DNA from: Physcia stellaris
Lineage: Eukaryota > Ascomycota > Lecanoromycetes > Caliciales > Physciaceae
Assembly: GCA_018902385.1 (NCBI GenBank)
Contig: JABSSW010000020.1
Location: forward strand, 379,546-443,545
DNA: 64,000 bases
Reading direction: 5' to 3'
A program made the translations under genes and the position numbers. Below are positions 33,483-43,015 of this stretch, one piece after another. The notes beneath the pieces were generated by a model. The model saw nothing but the letters and a program-made list of their open reading frames with translations. It did not search any database and was not told the origin of the DNA. Positions within the stretch are counted from its first letter, which is position 1; every line of letters begins with the position of its first letter.

Positions 33483-35337
33483 ATGGACCACACCGTCAAA
33501 GAAATCAATCTACTTGCAATGGCCGACTATGTAATTCTTGGCGGTGGTCTTGCTGGGTGCGTTGTAGCCACCCGTCTCAAGGAGTATGAACCCGCCGCTT
33601 CCGTAGTCCTCGTTGAAGCTGGCCCAGATGAACATTCGAACGCTCTGATAACAGACCCTATGGGAACGTTCCAATTACACTTAAGCCAGTACGAGTACAA
33701 CTACCAAACGGTACCTCAGACGCATTATGACGGCCGGAAAGTATTCAACGCCGGAGGCAAACTCCTGTCCGGATCCAGCTCGGTCAACTACGCCATGTGG
33801 AGCCGCGGCGGCAAAGAAGATTACGACCTCTGGGCCGACATCGTGGATGACCGATGCTGGAGCTACGAAGGCATGCTGCCTTATTTCCGTCGAACCGAGA
33901 GCCATCACGACCCTGAGGGCGCGGATCCGCGTCAACATGGCTTCGAAGGTCCAATACACACGACAGCCTCGGAACGTAAGTACCCTCTCCAGAAGACTCT
34001 CCTTGCGGCTTTTGTCCAGGGGACTGGTCTGCCGACCATCACTGATGCCAACGGAGGAGCTCCTATCGGCATCGCCCCCTATACTGAGAATTGGTATCAG
34101 GGTAAGAGACAGCCGGCCGGAAAAGCATATGGTCTCAAAGGCGTAGATGTGATCACGAACGCCAAAGTGCATCGAATAATCTTAGAGGGTAGCATTGCAA
34201 AAGGTGCTGAACTGGTGGATGGTCGGAAAGTCATGGCCCAGCGAGAGGTCATCGTGTCCTGCGGTGCTTTGCGCACCCCGCAACTACTCATGCTTTCGGG
34301 CATTGGAGCCGCTGAGGAGTTGTCCGAGCACGGTATCACCCAATTGATCGATTCGCCCGAAGTTGGCAAGAATTTCCACGACCATGTTTGCATGTCTCAA
34401 TTCTACAAGGTGAGCGAGCATTTTGCAAGCAGCAGCTTCACGTTCAGTGTTCCTACTGGTCGTATCAGCATTATCCTTACTAATATTGTTCTAGATCAAG
34501 AATGCCGAAAAAGGCCTGGCCGCAGGTGCTGAAAATTGGAACGACCCAAGCTACCTCCTGGGTATCCCAGCCCACCTTGTCGTAACTGCCAACGCGACCC
34601 ACGACTCTCTCAAAGCCGGCATGATTGCAGACGGGCACAGCGACATCGCAGATTCGCATCCTCACTTACAGCCTACGCGGGGCCACATCCAGGTACGCTC
34701 CACTGTCCCTGACCCATCATATCGTGAATGACAAAGGATTTTGAAAAAAAAAAAAAAATTGAACTCATTAACCATAACCACACAGATCCTGCCCGTCTAC
34801 GCCCCAACCGAAGCCCCTTTTACGGACCTCAACATCCCCTTCGATGGCACCTGCATCTCCTCCGGCATTCTGAACGTCCTACCCACCTCACGCGGTAGCA
34901 TCCGCCTGGGCTCTGCGGATCCCGCCGCCGACCCGCTCATCGACCCCAACTACTACGCCACCGAAGCCGACCGCGTCGTGATCCGCGAGGGCATGCGGCT
35001 GTCGATGCGCGCTTTCGAGACAGCCGAGGGCCAGAAAATCGTCGATCACGAGGTCGTGCCGGATGGATTCTCGCCGCTCAGCAGCGCCAGTTCGGACGCC
35101 GAGATCGATGCTCGGGTCCGCAGGAGCGCGGCGACGTGGTTCCACCCCGCGGGCAGCGCGGCCATGGGGAAGGTGGTGGATACCGAGCTGAGAGTCGTTG
35201 GGGTGCAAAGGCTTAGAGTCGTTGATGCCAGTGTGTTTCCGTGTCCGGTGGGGGCGGCTTATCAAGTTGCGACTTATGCCGTGGCGGAGCAGGCGGCGGA
35301 AATCATTACGAAGAGTTGGAGAAGTGAGGGCGTGTAG
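33483..35337 (+). CDS. GMC-family flavin oxidoreductase, second catalytic His replaced by Ala
   Basis: Three exons, 33483-34409, 34495-34692 and 34786-35337, give 558 residues (546 if the ATG at 33519 is used, which puts ADYVILGGGLAGCVVATRL right at the start and has a good context). Introns are 85 and 93 nt in phase 0; the second contains a long A run. There is no signal peptide, so the enzyme is probably intracellular. The FAD motif GGGLAG, the GMC signatures GGKLLSGSSSVNYAMW and GALRTPQLLMLSGIG, and the substrate domain are present. The catalytic His is in TWFHPAGSAAMGK (H495). The partner position in the C-terminal block reads PVGAAYQVATYAVAEQ: alanine (about A533) where relatives have GHPQ or AHYQ. 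Overall length and fold are intact, so the gene is not simply decaying. Confidence 0.88.
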
Positions 35338-35919
35338 GCTCCTGGAGGTACGGGCGACAAGAGTGCCATTTGATGGAGGAATACTTAGTTTTCAAAATCG
35401 AAGCTGGCTGAAGTACGTTATACCCTTTTTTCACATCTTTGCATATAAATTACAATTGATAGACAGAAATTTCAAGCCATCTACAGTGATTGAGCTATGG
35501 TTCCGACTCGTCATCCCGTAATCACACCGAGCTCTCAACCGACTTTATTTCGAGACCGAGTCTCTGATGTAGCTTACAATTTCTGGGAATTGAGCCTGGA
35601 TCATATTTAAAGAATTTAATTCGCTTTTGCGATCAGCTTGGTAATGTGCACCAAGTCCGTAGAGAGGACAATTCCAGTGTGCTGTCGATTAGTCGTGCAT
35701 CAATAGAGTTCAAATGCACCATGACTCACACACAGGATTAAAGTATTTTGATTGCTTTCTCGTTGTTCTTTTCCCATCAGGAGGCTTTTCCCTTCATAGC
35801 AACACATCGTTGAAAAAGTTCTTTCCGCCTTACGTATCAGGATCGGCGACATTTCAATCTACGTATAACGACCGAACGCCCAATTGCCCAGAAGACTCGA
35901 CCAATCCTCCGCTGTATGA
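35338..35919. other. intergenic
   Basis: This is the 3' flank of the GMC gene. No gene is supported. Confidence 0.45.
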
Positions 35920-36697
35920 CGGGATGAAACTAATTCTCAGAGCCCCGACCAACTTTCTTGTTATTTTGACACGCACAATTATCAATTCCATGATACAGAC
36001 GGGGAGTCATACCCGCTCCAACCAATTTGGCTCCAACTACCTATACAAAAGGCTGCTGTATTGTGGAGACCTGACCCAAGTTGGCGGAGTGTCTTCTTTC
36101 AAAAGGGTCCTCGGATGCTTGGGAGCATCGACGCAGAACTAAAACTCGTCATAGCCGGTAACCATGACCTGGAGCTTGACGAGAAATACTGGGAAGGTCA
36201 ACGTTCCGACACAGAGATAGCGGGAGACCCAGAAGATCATCTCGCCGCCATTCAAATAATGACGGCGAGTTTTGCGAAGGACGCTGGGATTGCCTTTTCG
36301 AGCGAAGGAACACACAGAATCATCTTGGGTAGTGGAGCCACATTCACGGCATGTTTTCCCTTACATACAAGCGTTCGGCGAATGGGCTTTCGCTTACGGG
36401 CACGACGAAGATCCATTCAATGCACCAGATTGAAGCGTTGGCGATACTTACGCACATGTTGCTAAGAACCCAATACTAGACGAGGTTGATATCGTCATGA
36501 CACACGAACCACCGGAAGGAATTCTTGATCGTTGTCAACAAGGCAATGTGGGGTGCGAGAAACTGTCTCAAGCTTTACGCAGAGTCAAACCTATGATGCA
36601 CTGCTTTGGGCACATTGATGAGGGTCGTGGCGCTGCAGTTATCAATTGGAAGGAACCGGTCATGTCGCCAGGAAAGGAGAGAGCAGTATATTTATGA
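35920..36697 (+). pseudogene. decayed calcineurin-like metallophosphoesterase
   Basis: Metallophosphoesterase blocks appear in order but in changing frames. FLVI and then THNYQFHDTDGESYPLQ (about 35955-36025) come first. LLYCGDLTQVGGVSSFKR (about 36053-36106) carries the GD metal-binding motif. MLGSIDAELKLVIAGNHDLE (about 36115-36174) has the GNHD motif in another frame. QAFGEWAFAYGHDEDPFNAP is in a third frame with an in-frame TGA near 36450, and VDIVMTHEPPEGILDRC with HCFGHIDEGRG lies at about 36487-36630. At least three frame changes and one stop rule out a functional protein. Introns cannot explain the shifts because the blocks abut directly. The family cleaves phosphoesters using two metals; the intact parent is not in this window. 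Confidence 0.8.
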
Positions 36698-37668
36698 TTT
36701 GAGTAGAAATCAATCATAAATTCCTACCCAATGCCACTTCAATGGACTAGGAAGGGTGGGGAACAGACACTGTCTGTCAATGCTGCATACATGACCAGGA
36801 ACAACAAGCCGGAGAATCCACCTTGGCTGATCTGTCTAGACCTTACTCGCGGTTAGCTTTAGTTAAACTTGGCACTTGTGACTCGATGGCTACCTAGCGT
36901 TGGTGCTTGCACTCAGAAGTCCTCGGAATATCAGAAAATCCTACATTGCAGGCTTCTAGACCCTAGATCATGTGCTGAGACACTCTGTTGGCACCTTGCA
37001 TTCGAGGTGCGTTGTCGATACCCGCTTAGGGAGTAGATGGATGGACCAAGACTTTATTTGTACATTTGCCAATAGCCTCAATCCCCTTTAGCTACCATTT
37101 CACGAGCATACAGTCCTCCTTGGCCTGCAGCTCACCATATCAACTCATTCACGTGATTCAATATCTCCTTCTAATATTTCTGCCTACAAGTGCTACTTTC
37201 AGTAAGACAGGATCCAGCAAAAGCGTCAATCGAGGCTGCGCTCTAGCCATGTTTGGCCTCCCCATTCTTCGAAGTCTGCCTTCGCAGTTGGGAAGCCTAT
37301 GCCGTTCCTCAGAGTGAGAAAAGACACGACGAGCATAAGAAGTTTAGAGCAACATCATCAATTCCAATACTAAACTAAATGACTCGACAAAGCAGACCAC
37401 TGTTCCATCATTAATACCACCGGGTCCTGAAAAGACTGTGAAAACACTATACGCTCAAAGAAATCCCAGGGATGATCTACGAATCGAACGAATATCAATG
37501 CAATTGAATGTTACATTGATTGTCGCACCAAGTTCCTCAACGCCAGTAGATTACCCCGGTATCTGTGTTACCTGCTCAGACCCTCCGGGCGATTCGACCC
37601 ATCCTGGTATAGCAGTACCAAAGAGCTGCTGAGCCGTCTGAGACTACTGTGAGGTAATCAATGTGCAC
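36698..37668. other. spacer before the cassette-exon locus
   Basis: No gene is supported. From about 37360 the sequence (GTGAAAACACTATACGCTCAAA at 37438-37459) repeats at about 39567-39588, marking the left edge of the tandem duplication described separately. Confidence 0.5.
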
Positions 37669-37726
37669 CTGCGGCAAGGCGAATGTATTAGCATTGCGCA
37701 TCCCAAGGGGCAGGTGATGCACGTAC
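37669..37726 (-). other. relic cassette intron after the stop of the smaller gene
   Basis: Downstream of the stop codon at 37739 there is one more copy of the cassette intron (GTACGT ... GCGCAATGCTAAT ... CCGCAG, 58 nt). The exon before it would be 64 nt, one more than a multiple of three. The gene may therefore once have continued further and been cut short by a one-base change. Confidence 0.55.
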
Positions 37727-37738
37727 AAATTTGCTACA

Positions 37739-38455
37739 TTAGTGAGTAAAATACCCGTTAACAGCAGCGGGATCAACTTGTCGTTTCCCACTGCAATAAG
37801 GCAAATGCATTAGCGTTGCATTATTCAAGAAACAGACAATGGACGTGACATACAGATCCTCGTCTAGGTTCGCTGAGGCCAAAATCTCATCAATCTCAGC
37901 AGGGGTAGTAACACCAACTTCTAGTCGCTTGACGCTACGACGAGGCAAATGGATTAGCACTGCATAATTCAAAAAGGCAGACAATGGACGTGACATACAG
38001 ATCCTTTGAAGTTTTAAAGAGGTTTGCGAACCGGGGATCTCCAGGAAGAGGCACAAGTTGTCGCTTCACCCTGCAATAAGACATTAGCGTTGCGCATTCC
38101 AAAGAGACATTGGCCGTACGGTAAAGGGATGTTATTTTCGTTCCCAATATTAAGAAGCGAAACTGCTAGTTTATTTATCCTGCAGTAAGACAATGCATTA
38201 GCACTGCGTATTCCAAAAGACACCGAACATACATATCTATTGTTGCTGGGTCGATGTCCGTCGCACGATTCGTAAGAACAGCGGAATCAAGTTCTCGCCT
38301 CGCCCTGTAGTAAGACAGACGCATTAGTGTTGCGTACCTCAAAGGGCAGGTATGTAATGCACATACAGACTGTTGTCAGGACTGGCGACAGGTGCCGCGA
38401 AGACAGCAACTGGAGACGTCGCAAGAAGAGCTACGAGGAGGTTGTTCAAAAGCAT
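37739..38455 (-). CDS. secreted cassette-exon precursor, smaller paralogue
   Basis: Six exons are 38455-38367, 38304-38233, 38179-38120, 38070-37999, 37934-37854 and 37790-37739 (141 residues). All five introns (49-64 nt) are phase 2, with donors mostly GTATGT, branch GCTAAT and CAG/TAG acceptors. Internal exons are 72, 60, 72 and 81 nt, all multiples of three. Exon 1 encodes a signal peptide (MLLNNLLVALLATSP...) ending FAAPVAS. Cassettes then begin with a dibasic site one or two residues after the junction: ARRELDS, VKRQLVPLPG, VKRLEVG and GKRQVDPAAVNGYFTH, which ends the protein. Only the third exon lacks one. Kex2-type processing in the Golgi would release peptides of about 20-25 residues. 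No known peptide family is recognised. The paralogue lies about 1.3 kb upstream on the same strand. Confidence 0.75.
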
Positions 38456-39749
38456 GATGAGAGCGTCGTCAATTGTTTCAGGTGGTCTTCTGAAGAAGGT
38501 GCGAGTGAGAGACTGTTGGTGGCTTGAAGCTGGAGTGGGAATAGATGGGGAAGATGGATACTCTAGTGTGAGAGAGAGGCTGTTGGTGACTTGATGCTGG
38601 AGTGCAAAGAGACGTGGAAGATGGGCACTCTAATACAGGCAATGAGGGTCTATGCGGCAAAACCAGAAGCAAGCCTCAACTCATGCGGTTCCAACATGGC
38701 GTCTTCAATGTCCGATATTGACGTCGTCCAAGTTTCCTTTGTGTAACCTGAGGGTGTCGGACGGTTGGTTGGGCGTGGCTAAATGTAATTCGAACCGGAT
38801 TTCGTCGGATGTTGTGACGATCACGGATGTTCCAGGAAATCTACTCGACATCGTCCTCCGGGGTACAGAATCACATTTGGATCGACTTCTAAAGCTTAGC
38901 CGCAATACTTCGTACACGTTCTCGGCTTGTGACTCACGAGATCGGCATTCGACACACCATCTCGATGAACTTTGACATTTCACACACCATCTCATTGAAC
39001 TCTGGCCGCCTTTGGATCATGACGATGACCAGCTGGCTGATCCGGGCGCCACATGAGCCGATGAAGACGTCTCTATTCGGATGTACGAGGATAGGAAGAT
39101 GAAAAGGAAGCGACTTGATAGGAGACTCGTTGAGCCAGAATCAATGAGGCGATAATCACACAAGCATCCCATGAATCCATCAGGATTAATCTGCAAGATC
39201 GACCAGCCGGCGTCAGCGATCAGGGAGCGTTATCATCGATCACGATCCACGGGATCGGACACCATCCCACGGAGAACCCCAGACGCCATCTGCGATCCTA
39301 TATCCATCGGATGTAGATCTTGATGTCTTGACTGGATCTGGATGTGTTGAGTATCATCTGAAGTTATTGTAAAGGGGGTGCCGCTGACATCAACCTCAGA
39401 CATCGAAGATGTCACCACGAGCACTCGTGCATTGAGGCTTGGTAATGACTGCGCCATTCACCCATTGAGCTCAGGGAAACATCATTCATTGTATTACCAG
39501 TCTTAGATACTCGACGCAACAGACCACTCATCCAACATCATCGCCATCAGATTCCGAAAAGAACGTGAAAACACTGTACGCTCAAATCAAAGTCACAGGA
39601 TCCGCCATCGACCTTTCTCCGAGGCTTTACTTGCTGCTTAGCGCCTGCATCCTGCACTTTGCATCTAGCTTAGACCTAGAGACCATAGAACATTGCACCA
39701 GAACATCATTAAGACACACCATCCGAATCGTCTTCCCCCAAGCCATCAT

Positions 39750-41303
39750 TTATTTCCTGTAGTAAGGCAAATAGTTAGCGTTGCGCATCCCAAGGGGCAG
39801 GTGATGAAATTACTCGTCTTCCTTTAGCTCGATGTCCAGAGCAAGATCAACAGGAATAGCGGGAACATCTTGTCGCTTCAATCTGTGGTAAGACAAATGC
39901 ATCAGCATTACATCGCCCAAGAGTCAGACTGTGAACATACACATTGTTTAACTTGCCGATAAGTCCTTGGAGAGGGGGACCCAGATCTAACAAAGGCTTG
40001 CCTGAATCTCGCTTGATTCTGTAATGCAGACAAACGCATTAGCGTTGCGCATATCAAGGGGCAGATACGGAGTAATGAACGTGACCTACAACATCCCCGA
40101 CCTGCTCGTAGCGAGGGACTCATTAAGATTAGCTAGAGCGTTTCTGTAGTATGGCAAATGCATTAATAGCGGTGCGCATTTCAAGGGATAAACAATTAAC
40201 GTGACATACAATAGATCGTTCCTGTAGTAAAGCAAATGCATTATTAGCGTTGCGCATTTCAAGAGATAAACAATGAATGTGACATACATCAACGACGAAA
40301 GTGCACCGTTCCTGCAACAAGGCAAATACATTAGCGTTGCGCATGTCAACGGGCAGATAATGAACGTGACATACAACACATCCACATCGGACTCGCTCGA
40401 ACGAGGTACCTTGGATCCTCTGGAACATGACAAATGCATTAGCGTTGCGCAATCCAAGGGGTAGATCATGTGAACGTGACATACAAATTGGGTAACGATG
40501 CAATAGTATCGACGAAATCAGCAATATTAGAGAGATCGCTCCTGTAGTAAGGCAAATGCATTATTAGCGTTGCGTATTCCAAGGGGCACATAATGAACGT
40601 GACATACGACACATCCGCCTCGCTCGAACGAGCTACAATGGGTTCTCTATAACATGACAAATGCATTAGCGTTGCGCATCTCAAGGGGTTGATCATGAAC
40701 GTGACATACATTTTGTTTGGGAGCCGAATAGGACCGGCGGAGTCAGCAGTATTTAATAGATCATTCGTGTAGAAAGGAAAATTCATTATTAGCGTTGCGT
40801 ATTCCAGGGGTTGGACAATGAACGTGACATACATCACCTTTGACCCATCCGAATCCAATAGTTTTGAATGAAAGACGTCAATTTGTCGCTTGGCCCTGCA
40901 ACATGACAAATGCATTAGCGTTGCGCAATTCCCAAGAGGTAGATCATGAACGTGACATACAAGACGTTCGACGAAAAGGGTTTTGTCAAGGAGTCAGCAG
41001 TAACAGCGACACCTTCCCTGTAGTAAGGCAAATGCATTATTAGCGTTGCGCATTTCAAGGGGTAGACAATGAACGTGACATACAACGCCGTCGAAAGTGC
41101 ACGAAGAGTCTCAGTAGAAATCATATTACTACTTCTGCAAAAAGGCAAATGCATTAGCGTTGCGCATCCCAAGAGGTAATCATTTATTGAACATACAGAT
41201 CATCTCCAGAACTATCACGTTTTTCTGGTGAGGCGACAGGTGCCGCGAACACAGCGACTGGAGATGTCGCAAGAAGAGCTACGAGAAAAGTGTTCAGAAG
41301 CAT
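39750..41303 (-). CDS. secreted cassette-exon (micro-exon-like) precursor, larger paralogue
   Basis: The model has 14 exons: 41303-41197, 41134-41084, 41017-40961, 40895-40833, 40766-40710, 40646-40608, 40541-40485, 40419-40375, 40311-40288, 40221-40210, 40143-40090, 40018-39941, 39882-39814 and 39756-39750 (239 residues). If the last intron is retained, it ends at 39810 with 238. Every intron is phase 2. Internal exons are 51, 57, 63, 57, 39, 57, 45, 24, 12, 54, 78 and 69 nt, so any can be skipped without frame loss. Exon 1 encodes a signal peptide and EKRDSSGDD. Dibasic sites recur as LAKRQIDVF (exon 4), IKRDSGKPL (exon 12) and LKRQDVPAIP (exon 13). Exons 3, 5 and 7 resemble one another (57 nt each); exons 6 and 8 share RSSE-x-DV. 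The acceptor before exon 5 reads CTACAC instead of CTACAG, so exon 5 may be skipped. Function is unknown; the product is presumably a secreted protein or peptide precursor with splice variants. Confidence 0.75.
39757..41196 (-). repeat. array of thirteen near-identical phase-2 introns
   Basis: The introns of the larger gene are copies of one sequence, 57-71 nt long. The start is GTATGTCACGTTCATT, the middle CCCCTTG then GCGCAACGCTAAT, and the end TGCATTTGCCTTACTACAG. Two subtypes alternate: one with CTAATAATGCATTTGCCTTACTACAG-type ends (66 nt; introns 2, 4, 6, 9, 10) and one with TGCATTTGTCATGTTGCAG-type ends (63-65 nt; introns 3, 5, 7). Exons between them are much more divergent. Intron coordinates are 41135-41196, 41018-41083, 40896-40960, 40767-40832, 40647-40709, 40542-40607, 40420-40484, 40312-40374, 40222-40287, 40144-40209, 40019-40089, 39883-39940 and 39757-39813. 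No other intron in the window resembles them except those of the neighbouring paralogue. Confidence 0.88.
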
Positions 41304-41453
41304 GGTGGAGAGCGTCGTCGACTATTCGAAGGAATAATTGAAGTGCGGTGTAGATGAGAGGCTTCTTGGTGAATTGCTGCTGGAATGGGAAAAGAAGGAC
41401 CTTTCTGTGCACGAGGAGAACTCTGATATCCCATGGACTGGTCTGGGAGTCGC

Positions 41454-41466
41454 TTATATATATAAC
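41454..41466 (-). promoter_or_regulatory. TATA-like element of the larger cassette-exon gene
   Basis: GTTATATATATAA on the minus strand lies about 150 bp upstream of the start codon at 41303, a plausible core-promoter position. This is inference from position and sequence only. Confidence 0.4.
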
Positions 41467-42033
41467 GGAGGCTACCCCCTGAATGTACGCCACGCCAGTG
41501 CATGGGATATGCCATGGGTGCCGGTGTGACACTCTCGTCATCGAGCCTCAAGTCGGGTCACTCCGTGATGATAATTTCGGAGGTTCGATGCTGACGTCGT
41601 CAATGTGTCTTTGGCGGATATTGAGAGGTTCGAAGGATTGATGACTTTAGATTTTCTGTGGCTGGCTGTACGAGCTGTACGAGGTTAGTCTACACTCGGA
41701 TTTCGTCGGACGTTGTGACGATCACGCGACTCCAAGCAAAACTACTCCACAACAATCCTCCGAGTCTAGAACCACAACTCAATCGAATCTTAAAGCTTGG
41801 TCAATCCAACAGATTTTTTGCTTCGAATCCACTGAATCGGCATTGGACACACCATCTCAAGGAACTTAGTTTTTATCTAGCGGCCTCAGAGTCAATATCA
41901 TGACGAGATGGAGGATGGAGGTGTCGCATACGTCGATGAAGAAATCTCGATTAGTATGGTTAAGATATGGGAGTTGTTCATCATGCGACTCCATTGAGAA
42001 TTTCGAGAAGCCGATGACGATGTGGAAAAAGTC

Positions 42034-42440
42034 ACACAAGCATCACATGACCTTCCAGAATGAATGCCACACTGGATCGGAAATCCTCCCATTGAGATCT
42101 CAAGACGCCATCGTTGGTGTGTTTAGCCACACAAGCATCACATGAACCCATCAGAATGGATTCTGTAAAAACAATCGACTCTTCACGTAGCTTTACCGTC
42201 GATCACGCCACAATGGATCGGACAACCTCCCATTGAGATCTCAAGACGCCATCGTTGGTGTGGTTCAAGGCACAAGCATCGCATGAACCCATCAGAAAAT
42301 TACCTTGATCGATCAACCCTTAACGCAGCTTTACTACTAATCACGCCCCACTAGACTCGACATCCTCCTACCAGAGCTTCAAGACGCCATCGTCGGTATG
42401 GCGAAAGCCTCACATGCAACACATGAGCCGATCAAATTAT
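42034..42440. repeat. diverged tandem repeats upstream of the cassette genes
   Basis: Three to four imperfect copies of a block of roughly 100-140 bp follow each other. Anchors are CACAAGCATCACATGA (about 42034, 42130, 42271, and a degraded copy near 42405) and GAGATCTCAAGACGCCATCG (about 42096, 42235, 42378). A related block lies in unit A near 39160-39300. No coding is evident. Confidence 0.7.
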
Positions 42441-42869
42441 GACCTGCAGCATCGATCGCCTCTGCAAGAACCCACTGGACCGCACACCATCTCTTTCCGG
42501 ATCCCCAGACGCCAATTAGAGTGCAGTGTCCATCGGATGGAGATCTCGATGTCTTGACCATCATCTGAGATTACTGTAAAGAGGGTCCCCCTTACATCGA
42601 TATCGGACACTGAACGCTACGAATCCAATGAAAATCTCAGTGTCTTGACGATCATCTGAGACGATTCTAAACGGGGTGCGGCTGATATCGATATCAGACA
42701 TTGAAGCCGTCGCCACGAGGACCCGTACATTGAGGATTGGTACTAATTGCGCCTCGACAACCTGAAAGGAGCCATCAAATCGTCGGCCTTGAAAACTCAG
42801 TACCGAGATTGTACCTGTGACCTTTAGCAGCGTTCAGTGGTCGTATGTTGAGCGTTCCCGACAGCCGTA

Positions 42870-43013
42870 CAGTGTCCTACCACAGCGAGTGGTCAGTCTC
42901 TCTAGTGACTCAAGGATGAAATTCCTGCTTAGCAGGGATATTTTCTGTGAAGCTTACTTCTTGAAGTTAGAAGACCCTGGTTCGCGCTAACCACTCGTTG
43001 TGGTAGAACACTG
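42870..43013. mobile_element. 144-bp MITE of Tc1/mariner type, TA-flanked
   Basis: The ends are inverted repeats of about 25 bp with two or three mismatches: CAGTGTCCTACCACAGCGAG on the left against CAGTGTTCTACCACAACGAG read from the right. The element is directly flanked by TA on both sides. The CAGTG terminus and TA target are the hallmark of Tc1/mariner elements. The 90-bp interior has no coding capacity, so it would need a transposase supplied elsewhere. Confidence 0.82.
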
Positions 43014-43015
43014 TA

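Larger units (their letters stand above)
37360..39490. repeat. tandem segmental duplication, unit A
   Basis: Unit A holds the smaller cassette-exon gene plus flanks. Sequence both downstream (anchor GAAAACACTATACGCTCAAA, about 37440) and upstream (anchor TTTCGTCGGATGTTGTGACG, about 38802; also a block ending with GCATTGAGG, 39300-39440) recurs in unit B at about 39570, 41700 and 42540-42735. The copies are diverged with indels, so the event is old. Confidence 0.7.
39491..42770. repeat. tandem segmental duplication, unit B
   Basis: This is the second copy of the segment, holding the larger cassette-exon gene and a longer upstream region. Exon 1, the signal-peptide sequence, the 3' flank and the 5' flank match unit A. 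Unit B gained extra cassettes inside the gene and extra copies of short repeats at 42034-42440. Confidence 0.7.

Noticed and set aside
40086-41172. Minus-strand frames with repeated YVTFIV-PL-CATL-HLPYYR protein motifs
   Set aside because: These are translations of the repeated introns, not protein. Splicing them out yields the signal-peptide-led precursor.
39757-41196. CRISPR-like array (near-identical repeats with unique spacers)
   Set aside because: The repeats start with GT donor consensus, contain a CTAAT branch site and end CAG. The 'spacers' are symmetric in-frame exons, and the genome is eukaryotic.
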